Part shown: in pieces, positions 25,801 through 32,760 of the stretch
Numbering within the stretch: position 1 is the first letter of the stretch
Layout: every line of letters begins with the position of its first letter
Source: Deltaproteobacteria bacterium
GTDB lineage: Bacteria; Desulfobacterota; Desulfarculia; Adiutricales; Adiutricaceae
DNA length: 32,813 nucleotides
Direction of reading: 5' to 3'
Assembly (NCBI GenBank): GCA_031263485.1
Contig: JAISFS010000121.1
Coordinates: 1 to 32,813, forward strand
Translations under genes and position numbers: made by a program
Notes under the pieces: generated by a model
The model's input: only the letters and a program-made list of their open reading frames with translations
Told to the model about the DNA's origin: nothing
Database searches by the model: none

Positions 25801-28800
25801 CCTGCCTTCTGGATCCGCGAGCTCGGCCGTCGCGAAATGCGAGCCCGCCGCCTCGGGGATCAGCTCGATCCCGACGGGCTCGTCGCCCGCGGTCACGGTC
25901 CGCTCGGAAACGAGCCTGTCGCTGAACTCGCTCACGTAGGCGTAATAGCCTCCTGGCGTGAGCCTCCGCGCGTAGGTCCAGGTGCGCCTGTACAGCGAGA
26001 CCTTGACCTCCGTGCCCGGCGCGGCGGTCCCGTCCGGCGCGACAGCCGCGACCTTCAGGGCTAACGGCTTCCCCGCCTCCCCCAGGAAGCCGTCGGCCGC
26101 GAGCCCCGCGTACAGCCGCGCGGGATGCGCCGTGAAGCCGCCCGTGGCGGCGACGGCCCGCCCGTCGCGATCCAGGGCGGTCACCGCCAGCGTGTAGGAC
26201 CTGGGCACCGGGGGGCCGTCCGTCGGGATCGCCGCCTCGAAGGACGCCGTGCCGTCGGGAGCTATCTGGACCTTGCCGTCGGCGACCGTGCCCGGCGGGT
26301 CGGCATCCTCCGCCCAGCCGCCCTCATCGTCCTTGGTCAGGGCGGTGCGCGCCGTGAAGCTCCACTCCGGCCCGAATCCGGGCGGGAGGTATCCCCAGTC
26401 GGGCCGGCGGCTAAGCTCGAACTCCGCCTCGCCCCCGTCCAGCGCCGCCCCGTAGTGATATGTCCCCTTCACCCTGAAGCTCGCCCTGTCGCCGGCGAAG
26501 CGGTCGGGCATCCCGTCCAGGGCCAGCTCGAAGGCCGGGGCCCTGTAGAAGCGCACGCTGAAGCTGCCCGCCGTAGTGACGTCGGGCTCCTTCCAGCTCC
26601 AGGCCAGCGAGTCGGCGTCCCGCTTCCTCTCCGGCGCCAGATCCACCGTGAGCTGCCAGTCGCCGTAGGGCGCGTCGGAGGGGATCGGAAAATCCAGGGA
26701 TACCGTCCCGTATGGGCCCACCTCGACCGGGCCGTCGAATGCCAGGTCTCCTCTCGAATCGCGGATTAAAGCCCTCGCCGCGCCCTGGTCCGGAAGGTAT
26801 AGCCCCTCCCCGCCGAAGCGGCGGATCACCGCCTTGAGCCTCGCCGTCTCGCCCGGCTTGTAGATGGGCTGGGAAGTGACGAGGAATGAGTCCACCCAGT
26901 CCGGGTAGAGCGGGTTCAGGAAATCGTCCACGCCCAGGAAATAGGGGTGGAAGCCCTGGAGCCATTCCATGCTCCAGAAGACGCGCTCGCCGTCCTTGGA
27001 GGCCGTGAAGTGCAGGGCGGGGCTCTCGTGGGAGCCTCCCGACCGGCACCCGGCCGAGGCGCCCTCCGCGAGCTCGCGGCCTCCCGGAAGCCTCGCCAGC
27101 CCGTCCCCGCCGGTCTCGCCCGTCCAGATTTCCCTGCCCGAGCAGTCCAGCACGGCGACCGCCGCGCCGGGCACGGGCTCGCCGTCGGAAAGACGTGTCA
27201 CCCAGGCTATCGATCCCGACCCGCCGATCTTGGCCGTCATCGCGAGATCCGTCACCTGAAAGAGCGAGTAGCCTTCCCGGCTCTGCGGACCGGCCAGCTG
27301 CGGGCCAGCCAGGATCACGCCGTCCCTCTCCGTGCCGGCCGTGAGCTCGGACAGGTTCAGGGGCTGGGTGACCCTCCCCTTCGAGCTGTCGCCGGCGGGC
27401 GTGACGACCGCCGTATGGTACCCCGGGCCGGGCCGTCGGGCGGCGTTCAGCCAGTCCCGGGCGCCCTCCGGGACCCAGGTGTGGGGGCCGGCCCCGAAAT
27501 CTATGTTCCACGCGGTCAGCATGGCGGCCGTCTCGGAGTCCGTCATGACCCGCGCGAAGAACCGGGTCCCGGGCAGGTTGCGGAACCAGACGGGCACGAC
27601 CGGCGGGAACGCGCTCTCCATGATCCCTCCGGGGCTTTCCAGCCCCGATTCCGGGGTGAAGGGCCCCGTCCTGAAACGGATCACCTCGTCCTCGGCGAGG
27701 GTCTGCCCGTAGACGTCGGGCATGCCCTTCCGGAAGGTGATGGCGTATTCCGTCTCCGCCAGAAAGTCGGACCACATGTAGAGACCCCTCCGGACGGACT
27801 CGTCGTCTTCGGCGGTCGCGGCGGCCGGGTCGGGGGAAGCGCCGGAGTCACGGGAAGCGGCGCCGGAGGACGCCGCGCCCGCCGAGGAATCCGCGCCGCC
27901 GTCCGGAGCTTCGCCCGCCGAAGGCCCTGCGGGGTCGGGGGAAGCCCCGCGCTTGCGCCAGCGATCCAGGAGTTCCGCGACCTCGGGATGCGGCGGCGTC
28001 ATCTCGATGAAAGCCGCGGCCCGGGACATGCGGACGGGATTGCTGAATTGGACGGCGAAGGTCGCCCTTTCCGGCTTAAGCAACACCCCCATCGCGCCGG
28101 CGCCGTCGCCGACGGATCCGTCGAACCCGGAATGCGTCACCCTGAGTTCGCGGTACGTCATGCCTTCTTCGGCTACGAAATCCTCCCCCAGCGGCGGGAA
28201 CCCCGGGGCCACGGAAGCGTCCTTGCCTATGACGAGCCTCCAGTCGACCGCCTTGGGAAGATCGGACTCCGGCGCCGCCTGGAGATAGCGCATGTCCGTC
28301 ACGCCCCTGTCGGGCGGGCTGGCCCAGCGGGCCGGGATCCTCTCCCGGGCGTCGTCGGGCCCCCAGACGAAGTGGCTCTTGCCGTTTACGGAATCCGGGT
28401 CCACCGGCTGGTTGAAGTTGACGTTCACCACGGGCCTGAGCGCCTCCCCGGGGGAGTCGTTCGAAACCTGGTGGCTCCAGTCGACGGCGAGGGCCGGGAG
28501 CGTGAACGAGGCCGTCCGGGGCCCGTCCAGCCTGGCGCCCGAAAGGGAGGCGACCTCCGGGGAGAGCGTGACGTCCACTTTCAGGGTTCCCAGCGCCGGC
28601 TTGTCCGCCACGTAGGCGAGGGTGTACTGGTTGATCCAGGCGACCTTGCCCGGAAGCGGCGGGTCCAGGGTCAGGAGCGACTGGTCCGCCTTGTCGAAGT
28701 CACCCAGCGCGACCATCGGCTGGTTGAACATGACCGCCGCCTGCGTGAAGCTCCTCACCGGCCCCTCGGGGATGAACTGGAGGACTTCCAGTGGCTCGTC

Positions 28801-29073
28801 CGCGTCCGGGACGGGGGCCGACTGGGCAGCCGCGGCGTCGTGACCGGAGGACGCGGATCCGGGGACTCCGGCGGCCGCATCGCCGTCCCCTGCGGCCCGC
28901 GCGCCGTCCGAGGGCGATCCGGCGGACGGGGCCGCCCCCCCGCCGGAGGGCCCTCCGGAATCGCATCCCGCGAACGCGAGCGGGAGGGCGAAGGCCAGGG
29001 CGAGGAAAATGGCGGGGCAGGCGCGCGAGGGCGCCGGGACGAAGCCTGGACGGCCGGAGGTGCTGGAAGGCAT
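22867..29073 (-). CDS. A2M-4: giant alpha-2-macroglobulin-family lipoprotein, first of the array, intact thioester motif
   Basis: 2,068 residues. The signal peptide ends in FAGC with lipid Cys37 and Asp at +2. Big_5-like N-terminal domains follow, with a Ser/Ala/Asp/Pro variable loop at about 373-425. The MG2-type domain (TSQPIYKPGETA) has Tyr738, and the BRD-type domain (YRPGDVARI) has Tyr1126. The putative bait segment spans 1305-1335, with DWSEKGGG at its start and RRDFR at its end. The thioester motif CLEQ has Cys1547, within VLEDYPFDCLEQSTSKAAG. An Ala/Gly hinge precedes DLAVKVLQGERTVMEG, and the C-terminus ends GLRITVEK. The predicted role is a periplasmic, membrane-anchored protease trap. 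It is the first gene in transcription order and has about 1.7 kb of non-coding DNA upstream, so a main promoter for the block would be expected here. The start is fixed by AGGTGA-CAC-ATG. Confidence 0.93.
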   Translation of the reverse strand: MPSSTSGRPGFVPAPSRACPAIFLALAFALPLAFAGCDSGGPSGGGAAPSAGSPSDGARAAGDGDAAAGVPGSASSGHDAAAAQSAPVPDADEPLEVLQFIPEGPVRSFTQAAVMFNQPMVALGDFDKADQSLLTLDPPLPGKVAWINQYTLAYVADKPALGTLKVDVTLSPEVASLSGARLDGPRTASFTLPALAVDWSHQVSNDSPGEALRPVVNVNFNQPVDPDSVNGKSHFVWGPDDARERIPARWASPPDRGVTDMRYLQAAPESDLPKAVDWRLVIGKDASVAPGFPPLGEDFVAEEGMTYRELRVTHSGFDGSVGDGAGAMGVLLKPERATFAVQFSNPVRMSRAAAFIEMTPPHPEVAELLDRWRKRGASPDPAGPSAGEAPDGGADSSAGAASSGAASRDSGASPDPAAATAEDDESVRRGLYMWSDFLAETEYAITFRKGMPDVYGQTLAEDEVIRFRTGPFTPESGLESPGGIMESAFPPVVPVWFRNLPGTRFFARVMTDSETAAMLTAWNIDFGAGPHTWVPEGARDWLNAARRPGPGYHTAVVTPAGDSSKGRVTQPLNLSELTAGTERDGVILAGPQLAGPQSREGYSLFQVTDLAMTAKIGGSGSIAWVTRLSDGEPVPGAAVAVLDCSGREIWTGETGGDGLARLPGGRELAEGASAGCRSGGSHESPALHFTASKDGERVFWSMEWLQGFHPYFLGVDDFLNPLYPDWVDSFLVTSQPIYKPGETARLKAVIRRFGGEGLYLPDQGAARALIRDSRGDLAFDGPVEVGPYGTVSLDFPIPSDAPYGDWQLTVDLAPERKRDADSLAWSWKEPDVTTAGSFSVRFYRAPAFELALDGMPDRFAGDRASFRVKGTYHYGAALDGGEAEFELSRRPDWGYLPPGFGPEWSFTARTALTKDDEGGWAEDADPPGTVADGKVQIAPDGTASFEAAIPTDGPPVPRSYTLAVTALDRDGRAVAATGGFTAHPARLYAGLAADGFLGEAGKPLALKVAAVAPDGTAAPGTEVKVSLYRRTWTYARRLTPGGYYAYVSEFSDRLVSERTVTAGDEPVGIELIPEAAGSHFATAELADPEGRKALASLDVWVIGEGGAGWRTRDEESLELVADAKLYRPGDVARILVQSPFAAGTGLLTVERGGVSEARVFDLAGGAPVLEIPIGEEDAPSVYASVLLVRGRTAPPPARGEDLGKPSFRRGYVTLKVLTERDRLKVEVTPDREETSPGAQASVKIRVTDHAGNPYPGCEVALAAVDAGLIQIGGDSAFRPESFLSQDLPLRVQTVSSLAQVLPVTDWSEKGGGTTAGGGGYEPGGQGDVRRDFRPVAHFDPAVALDANGEATVSFRLPDNLTSFRIFAVATGKGREAGTGEGRITVTQTLVLRSALPNHLTVGDEFQASAVVTSRAAEEARLTVEILPEAGLEVLEDPRKSLDLKPGESVEVAFRARAAEAGTLQAGFDAALDGASDRSLFSVPVTVAGRETVDASVSIEGAGSALPEARLPEGADPSRGGLDLVFSPGVAGTLDAPLKVLEDYPFDCLEQSTSKAAGALYALRLGKYAGTLEDGRRAELEGQVKAQIALLESRSLEGGFYAWPSGGWNSRSPVLTAWVLDFMLEARDDGFGVPDGLIAQSAEYLASELGKAPGEPGTCILCGDDSLRLYVMGAMFRAGRPLEGTMEPYYLRREGLNLVQRIYLLRAADAIPQSRVRAEQLAALVPMVASELEISGATARIKDPSGREEYRLWISGSDDLSAQALLALSGAAPRHDLLPALVLGNVSPGKGSSWSTNRAVSVLRGVWNYLEAEREAAGVPAGLSSAAGDGAVGERGAPDAPELDLAVKVLQGERTVMEGRLDGPRSPELRAALTAAELLAGPPPAWDIEGRGKLWSFRRLSWAPKEPDLSAQGIRGLTLTRNFQRVRPEPGPAGESTFRRGEVVKVTVTLMTNVRRYNLALEDPVPAGLEPVDFHLRDQNPNLAAALSADDRETRDPWVYFWRWYDHEEIRPDSIRLFADSLDPGVYTYSYLARPVTPGTYTLPGPYAEEMYNPENFGRGAGLRITVEK
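27800..27956 (-). repeat. Variable loop of A2M-4 with degenerate repeats
   Basis: The segment encodes a Ser/Ala/Gly/Asp/Pro-rich stretch in which GASPDP occurs twice (DNA word GGGTCGGGGGAAGC repeated at about 27827 and 27932). There is no clean tandem period. It lies at the homologous position of the repeat arrays in the other three genes and may be an eroded array. Confidence 0.55.
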
Positions 29074-29133
29074 GTGTCACCTGTTGGGGTTGCCGACGCG
29101 GCGGCACTGGCCGCCGCTCCGGCGTCGGGATTC
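29074..29133 (-). promoter_or_regulatory. Conserved 5' leader of A2M-4 (hairpin plus close-set RBS)
   Basis: Toward the gene there is a block GAATCCCGACGCCGGAGCG (29133-29115), then a perfect 8-bp hairpin GCGGCGGC-CAGT-GCCGCCGC (29117-29098), then AGGTGA-CAC-ATG. An AT-rich patch at 29184-29215 upstream contains minus-strand TATAGA and TTGACT words, but no properly spaced -35/-10 pair. Confidence 0.6.
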
Positions 29134-29934
29134 GGGTTCGGCGACGGGGGTTGGGAGACATGGCCGAACGTTGTCGCGATAGTCAACTTAGCTCCTGAAT
29201 TCTATATTTTCCGAAAGGGGGGATCAAGCCGAACGTGGGCATGGAAATGGGCCGCCAGCGACCGAAGGGAGATGTCCGTGAACGGGAATGCCCCAGGCGT
29301 TGACGCTGACGCTGACGTGACAGGCGAGCCGAAACGCGTGAGGATTAAAAGTCAGATGCGAATATTGCGGACGGCTCCCGCCGCGTGGCTCAGGCGGGCG
29401 CCCGCCGACAGGGAGGGAACGCGTGAAGGTCGCGCCACTCAGGCGGAGTGGACTCCGCAAACGGCGAAATGCTTTTCGGGGAAGCGCCCCTGGAGGGAGC
29501 CGGGGGTTTCCCCATGCCGGACACGGCAACCGGAAACGCTTACCGCGACGCCTTTGAGCCGCAGTCGGTTCCCTTTTTTCCTGCGTTTGCCGCGCATGCC
29601 CCGCATGCCTCTTGACGCGGGAACTCCGTCAATATGACCGTCAAGGTTCAGTCAAGATTTCCTCGGCCAAAGCGAATCGATGCCGGGATCGCCTGACATG
29701 TCGACGACGAGATCGTTTGGGGCGCACGATTTGCCTTGCATTTCCGGAGTTTCCGGTCTGACGGGGGCTTCAAAGAAATAATGCCGCCGCTATAAGCCCG
29801 CTATTGATTCACGATGAATTGCCTCCGATGGGACGGCGGATACCGAAACGGGTGACCGGGCAACAGCCCGGGTTTAGGTGACGTGAAGGTTTCGTCACGT
29901 CTTCAGCCTTCCATAATCCAAATATTCCATCGCA
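29134..29934. other. Stretch upstream of A2M-4 without a convincing gene
   Basis: Open frames are short and lack ribosome-binding sites. The composition falls from GC-rich to mixed. The A2M-4 promoter is probably within 29130-29250, but no consensus could be assigned. No RNA gene was recognised. Confidence 0.35.
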
Positions 29935-30086
29935 TAAACCCTCCCCCTCGACAGAGAAGCAGGAAGCCATGCGGCCATCGCATCAGCACCCTAGCGCTTA
30001 AGCTCCAACCCCCCGTACATTTACGCACATCTTACCCGGACACTCTGCCCAAAACGGCTGCCATGAGGTTAGGAGGGTAGTTTTCC
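29935..30086. repeat. Right copy of the ~155-bp dispersed repeat
   Basis: It aligns end to end, in the same orientation, with 851-1006. Its ends (TAAACCCTCC on the left, GGAGGGTAGTTTT on the right) are again roughly inverted, though less perfectly than in the left copy. Together the two copies bracket the A2M block. No protein is encoded. Confidence 0.5.
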
Positions 30087-30521
30087 AACGGAATCTGCCA
30101 AAGACAAGGTTACGCAGCCTGCCTAGCGTTCGCGCTTCCACTGAGAGCCATCGTCAGCCTCCCCGGCGGCAATAGCCGGAAACAAGAGCCCCGACAACCT
30201 CAGTCACATATTGTTGCCGTCATTAAAGTGGCGCGGCACACACGTTTATGGTAAATTGTCAGAGTCTGGACGCCGCTGTTGTCCCAAGATGGACCCTGAC
30301 CAGGAATACGACTCCTGGACGGTCGCGGATCGTAAGCGGTCCGCCAGGCACGCTTCCCGCGACGGCATTCGCGGCATTTCCTGCACCGAGTCACTGGCCA
30401 GCTCGGCCTTTTCGGAGAGGCCTCCGCCATCCCGGCCAAGCGGTTTTTCCAGGCAACACCTCCCCGTCCTAACCTCGGCTGTAACATTGATTTGGCCGTA
30501 GGGAATCAAGAGTGCAACATC
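30087..30521. other. Stretch without a convincing gene
   Basis: Overlapping open frames of about 75-95 codons exist on both strands between 30200 and 30527. None has a plausible ribosome-binding site, a recognisable domain or a codon pattern like its neighbours. One may be a gene remnant, but I cannot support it. Confidence 0.35.
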
Positions 30522-30548
30522 TGCCAATCAACACGGTGTTTTGTGGCA
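30522..30548. promoter_or_regulatory. Dyad overlapping the -24 element of the promoter at 30544
   Basis: TGCCA (30522-30526) and TGGCA (30544-30548) flank a perfect AACAC-G-GTGTT palindrome (30530-30540). All are centred on base 30535, with three unpaired bases on each side between the two pairs of arms. The right outer arm is the -24 element itself, so a protein bound here would compete with polymerase. Confidence 0.4.
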
Positions 30549-30559
30549 TGATATTTGCA
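30544..30559 (+). promoter_or_regulatory. Sigma-54-type (-24/-12) promoter upstream of the AAA/nuclease gene
   Basis: TGGCATG-ATAT-TTGCA matches the TGGCACG-N4-TTGCW consensus at 11 of 12 defined positions, with the essential GG and GC dinucleotides correctly spaced. Expected transcription starts near 30570, giving a leader of about 245 bases to the ATG at 30815. A TATAAT at 30701-30706 closer to the gene lacks a convincing -35 partner and is the alternative. Confidence 0.45.
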
Positions 30560-30814
30560 TTCTCTTTATTCATTCGTGATATTTCTGTTAGATCCCCAGC
30601 GCCGTTCGCTTGCTTTTGCATGACAGGATTACGGCTTGACTCCGTGCATCCTCAAGGAAGCCTCATTATTTGCCTGAAAACGCAATCATGTCGAAAGAAT
30701 TATAATTCAGTTAAGTTTCGCCCTAAGGTATGAGGCATCACGATTCCGCGACAGGCCCCCAGAAAGAAACCTGACTCATATGGTCCTGAGAACTTGATGA
30801 ATCAAGGAGGGGAC

Positions 30815-32542
30815 ATGTCAAAACGGAAAACACAGGAGAGTGTGTTGAAAAAATTGCCGCTTACCGATGAGTCTTTCAGGGAAATTATACAAGGGAACTA
30901 TCTTTACGCCGACAAGACCAAGTATATCCACACGATGATCGGAAAATACAAATGCTGTTTCCTTTCCCGACCCAGAAGATTCGGAAAGACGCTTCTTCTC
31001 AAGACAGTCGAAGAGTTGTTCAGGGGCAACAGGGAGCTTTTCAAGGGCCTGTGGATCGGCTCAAAAAGCGACTACGCGTTCGACATCCACCCGGTCCTGA
31101 GATTCAATATGGCATATGCCGAAATATATTCCGGCAACGACCTTGTCGACAGGATCAAACGCGAATTGAGCAAGGCGGCCAAGCTTGAAGGGGTGACGAT
31201 ATCAGCCAATTCATTCGACGAGATGTTATACGAGCTTCTGTATGGCCTGCACAAAATGCACGGAGTCGGCTCAGTCGTGCTGATCGACGAGTATGACGCG
31301 CCCGTGACGAGGCATATATCCGACATGCGCCTCGCCTCGGCTTGCCGAGATGTCCTGCACGACTTCTACACGGCCCTCAAAACCAATATCGACTACATTA
31401 GATTCTCCCTCGTCACCGGCATCACCAGGTTCGCCATGACTTCCATGGACTCCGGTCCGAACAATTTCAAGGACATATCGCTTTTGCCCGAATTCGCCGG
31501 TATCTGCGGTTTCACCACCGGGGATTTGGAACTCCTTTTCAAAGACAGGTTCAAAGAGACTCTCGACAGCCTGAAACTTAACAGGGAAATCGCTTGGAAC
31601 GCCAAATCGGAAGGTCTGAAGGCAAAAATTCTGCAATGGTACGACGGGTACAACTGGCTCGGAAAAAAACACGTTCTTAATCCATATTCGATACTCAATT
31701 TTTTCGATGAAAAACAATTCGCCTCATATTGGCCCTTGTCCGGACAGCCGTCCCACCTCTCGGCTCTTGTGAAGGCAAATCCGCTTGAGTACATCCAGCC
31801 CAGACTGATCAGCTATACCGCCAAGGAAATCCGGAAATCAGAACTCGCAACGCTCAAGGCGGTCCCGGTTTTGTTTCACAGCGGATATTTGACAATAGAC
31901 AGCGTAGCCTTCGAAAAGGCCGGCTCCAAAGAAAACGCTACCCCCGAAAAGAAATACACGTTCAGAATTCCAAACGCGGAAGTCGATCAAGATTTCGTGG
32001 CGATGTTTTTCAAGGATGCTTTCGAGCCCGACTACGAATATTTAAGCGACCTGACGGACAACCTTCCCAACGCCCTGTTGGATAAGGACCACATCGAAGT
32101 TGTCAGGCTTTTCCACAACCTCCTTTCTTCTATCTCGTCCGAACAGCATGCGGCATCAGAACAACTTTACCATGCCGTACTCCATGGCTCTTTGCTCGCC
32201 GCCGGGTTCGAGGTGCAGAGTCAAGGGTCGGGCGCTCGCGGCAGATCAGATATAGCATTGTCTCTCAACGACAAGATTCGCGTCGTGATGGAGTTGAAGT
32301 ACTGTAACCGGAACATGTCGACCGGCAAACTCGCGAAAACCGGCACGAGCCGCGCCGAAAAGGAACGCGCCGAGAAGTCGCTCTCGGACAGGCAACTTTC
32401 AGCCGCTCTGAATAAAGGCGAGAAGGCGATTAGGGAAAAAGACTACGCGGCTCCCTACAGAGCCGCGCGTTGCGAGGTGATTTGTCTGGCATTAGCGATC
32501 CGCGGACGCGATGAGGTGGCGGCACGCTTCATTGAACCATAG
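30815..32542 (+). CDS. AAA-ATPase-like protein with C-terminal PD-(D/E)XK nuclease domain
   Basis: 575 residues, matching the widespread two-domain family AAA-ATPase_like (PF09820) plus PDDEXK_9 (PF08011, formerly DUF1703). The N-terminal segment LYADKT, typical of the family, starts at residue 30. The variant P-loop SRPRRFGKT lies at 51-59, and Walker B VVLIDEYDAP has D158 and E159. The TGITRFA segment, also typical of the family, follows. The C-terminal nuclease core has GRSD (D479) followed by MELK (E493, K495), so the catalytic D-ExK set appears intact. Such genes often occur in many copies per genome; their biological role is unknown, and defence or selfish functions are only speculation. 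The ATG at 30815 is chosen because AAGGAGG lies four bases before it; earlier TTG and ATG codons at 30794 and 30797 precede that site. Its GC is far lower than that of the A2M genes, suggesting separate acquisition. Confidence 0.9.
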   Translation: MSKRKTQESVLKKLPLTDESFREIIQGNYLYADKTKYIHTMIGKYKCCFLSRPRRFGKTLLLKTVEELFRGNRELFKGLWIGSKSDYAFDIHPVLRFNMAYAEIYSGNDLVDRIKRELSKAAKLEGVTISANSFDEMLYELLYGLHKMHGVGSVVLIDEYDAPVTRHISDMRLASACRDVLHDFYTALKTNIDYIRFSLVTGITRFAMTSMDSGPNNFKDISLLPEFAGICGFTTGDLELLFKDRFKETLDSLKLNREIAWNAKSEGLKAKILQWYDGYNWLGKKHVLNPYSILNFFDEKQFASYWPLSGQPSHLSALVKANPLEYIQPRLISYTAKEIRKSELATLKAVPVLFHSGYLTIDSVAFEKAGSKENATPEKKYTFRIPNAEVDQDFVAMFFKDAFEPDYEYLSDLTDNLPNALLDKDHIEVVRLFHNLLSSISSEQHAASEQLYHAVLHGSLLAAGFEVQSQGSGARGRSDIALSLNDKIRVVMELKYCNRNMSTGKLAKTGTSRAEKERAEKSLSDRQLSAALNKGEKAIREKDYAAPYRAARCEVICLALAIRGRDEVAARFIEP

Positions 32543-32731
32543 ATTACCCTCATGCCTCAGGGCCGTCGCTTGTTATCCCGTAACGGAATGTTCAGTTTCC
32601 GAGTTCAAAACGACAGCTTTCGGAAACAATGATCCTAAATTCCCGGGGATAATTCTTACCACAAGTCGTCAAAAATTCGCATTTTTTAACATGTAGTGCT
32701 TAACTCAATTGTACTATCAGATATATTTTAC
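32543..32731. other. 3' flank of the AAA/nuclease gene, no gene
   Basis: AT-rich. GTTTCCGA (32595-32602) and TCGGAAAC (32620-32627) form a perfect 8-bp inverted repeat with a 17-base loop about 50 bases past the stop, but no T-run follows. No coding frame is convincing. Confidence 0.35.
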
Positions 32732-32760
32732 TTGCAATATACCGTACAATATTTTATGAT
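32732..32760 (+). promoter_or_regulatory. Sigma-70-type promoter pointing out of the window
   Basis: TTGCAA (32732-32737), a 17-base spacer and TATGAT (32755-32760) lie in strongly AT-rich DNA. Transcription would start near 32767. A short inverted repeat GGTAA/TTACC (about 32762-32784) overlaps the expected start and could be an operator or leader hairpin. No start codon with a ribosome site is visible before the window ends. Confidence 0.4.

Noticed and set aside
30200-30527. Overlapping small frames on both strands
   Set aside because: None is distinguishable from chance by start signal, composition or recognisable motif.
30794-30814. Upstream TTG/ATG start for the AAA/nuclease gene
   Set aside because: These codons lie before the strong AAGGAGG that is correctly spaced for the ATG at 30815, so they would lack a ribosome site.
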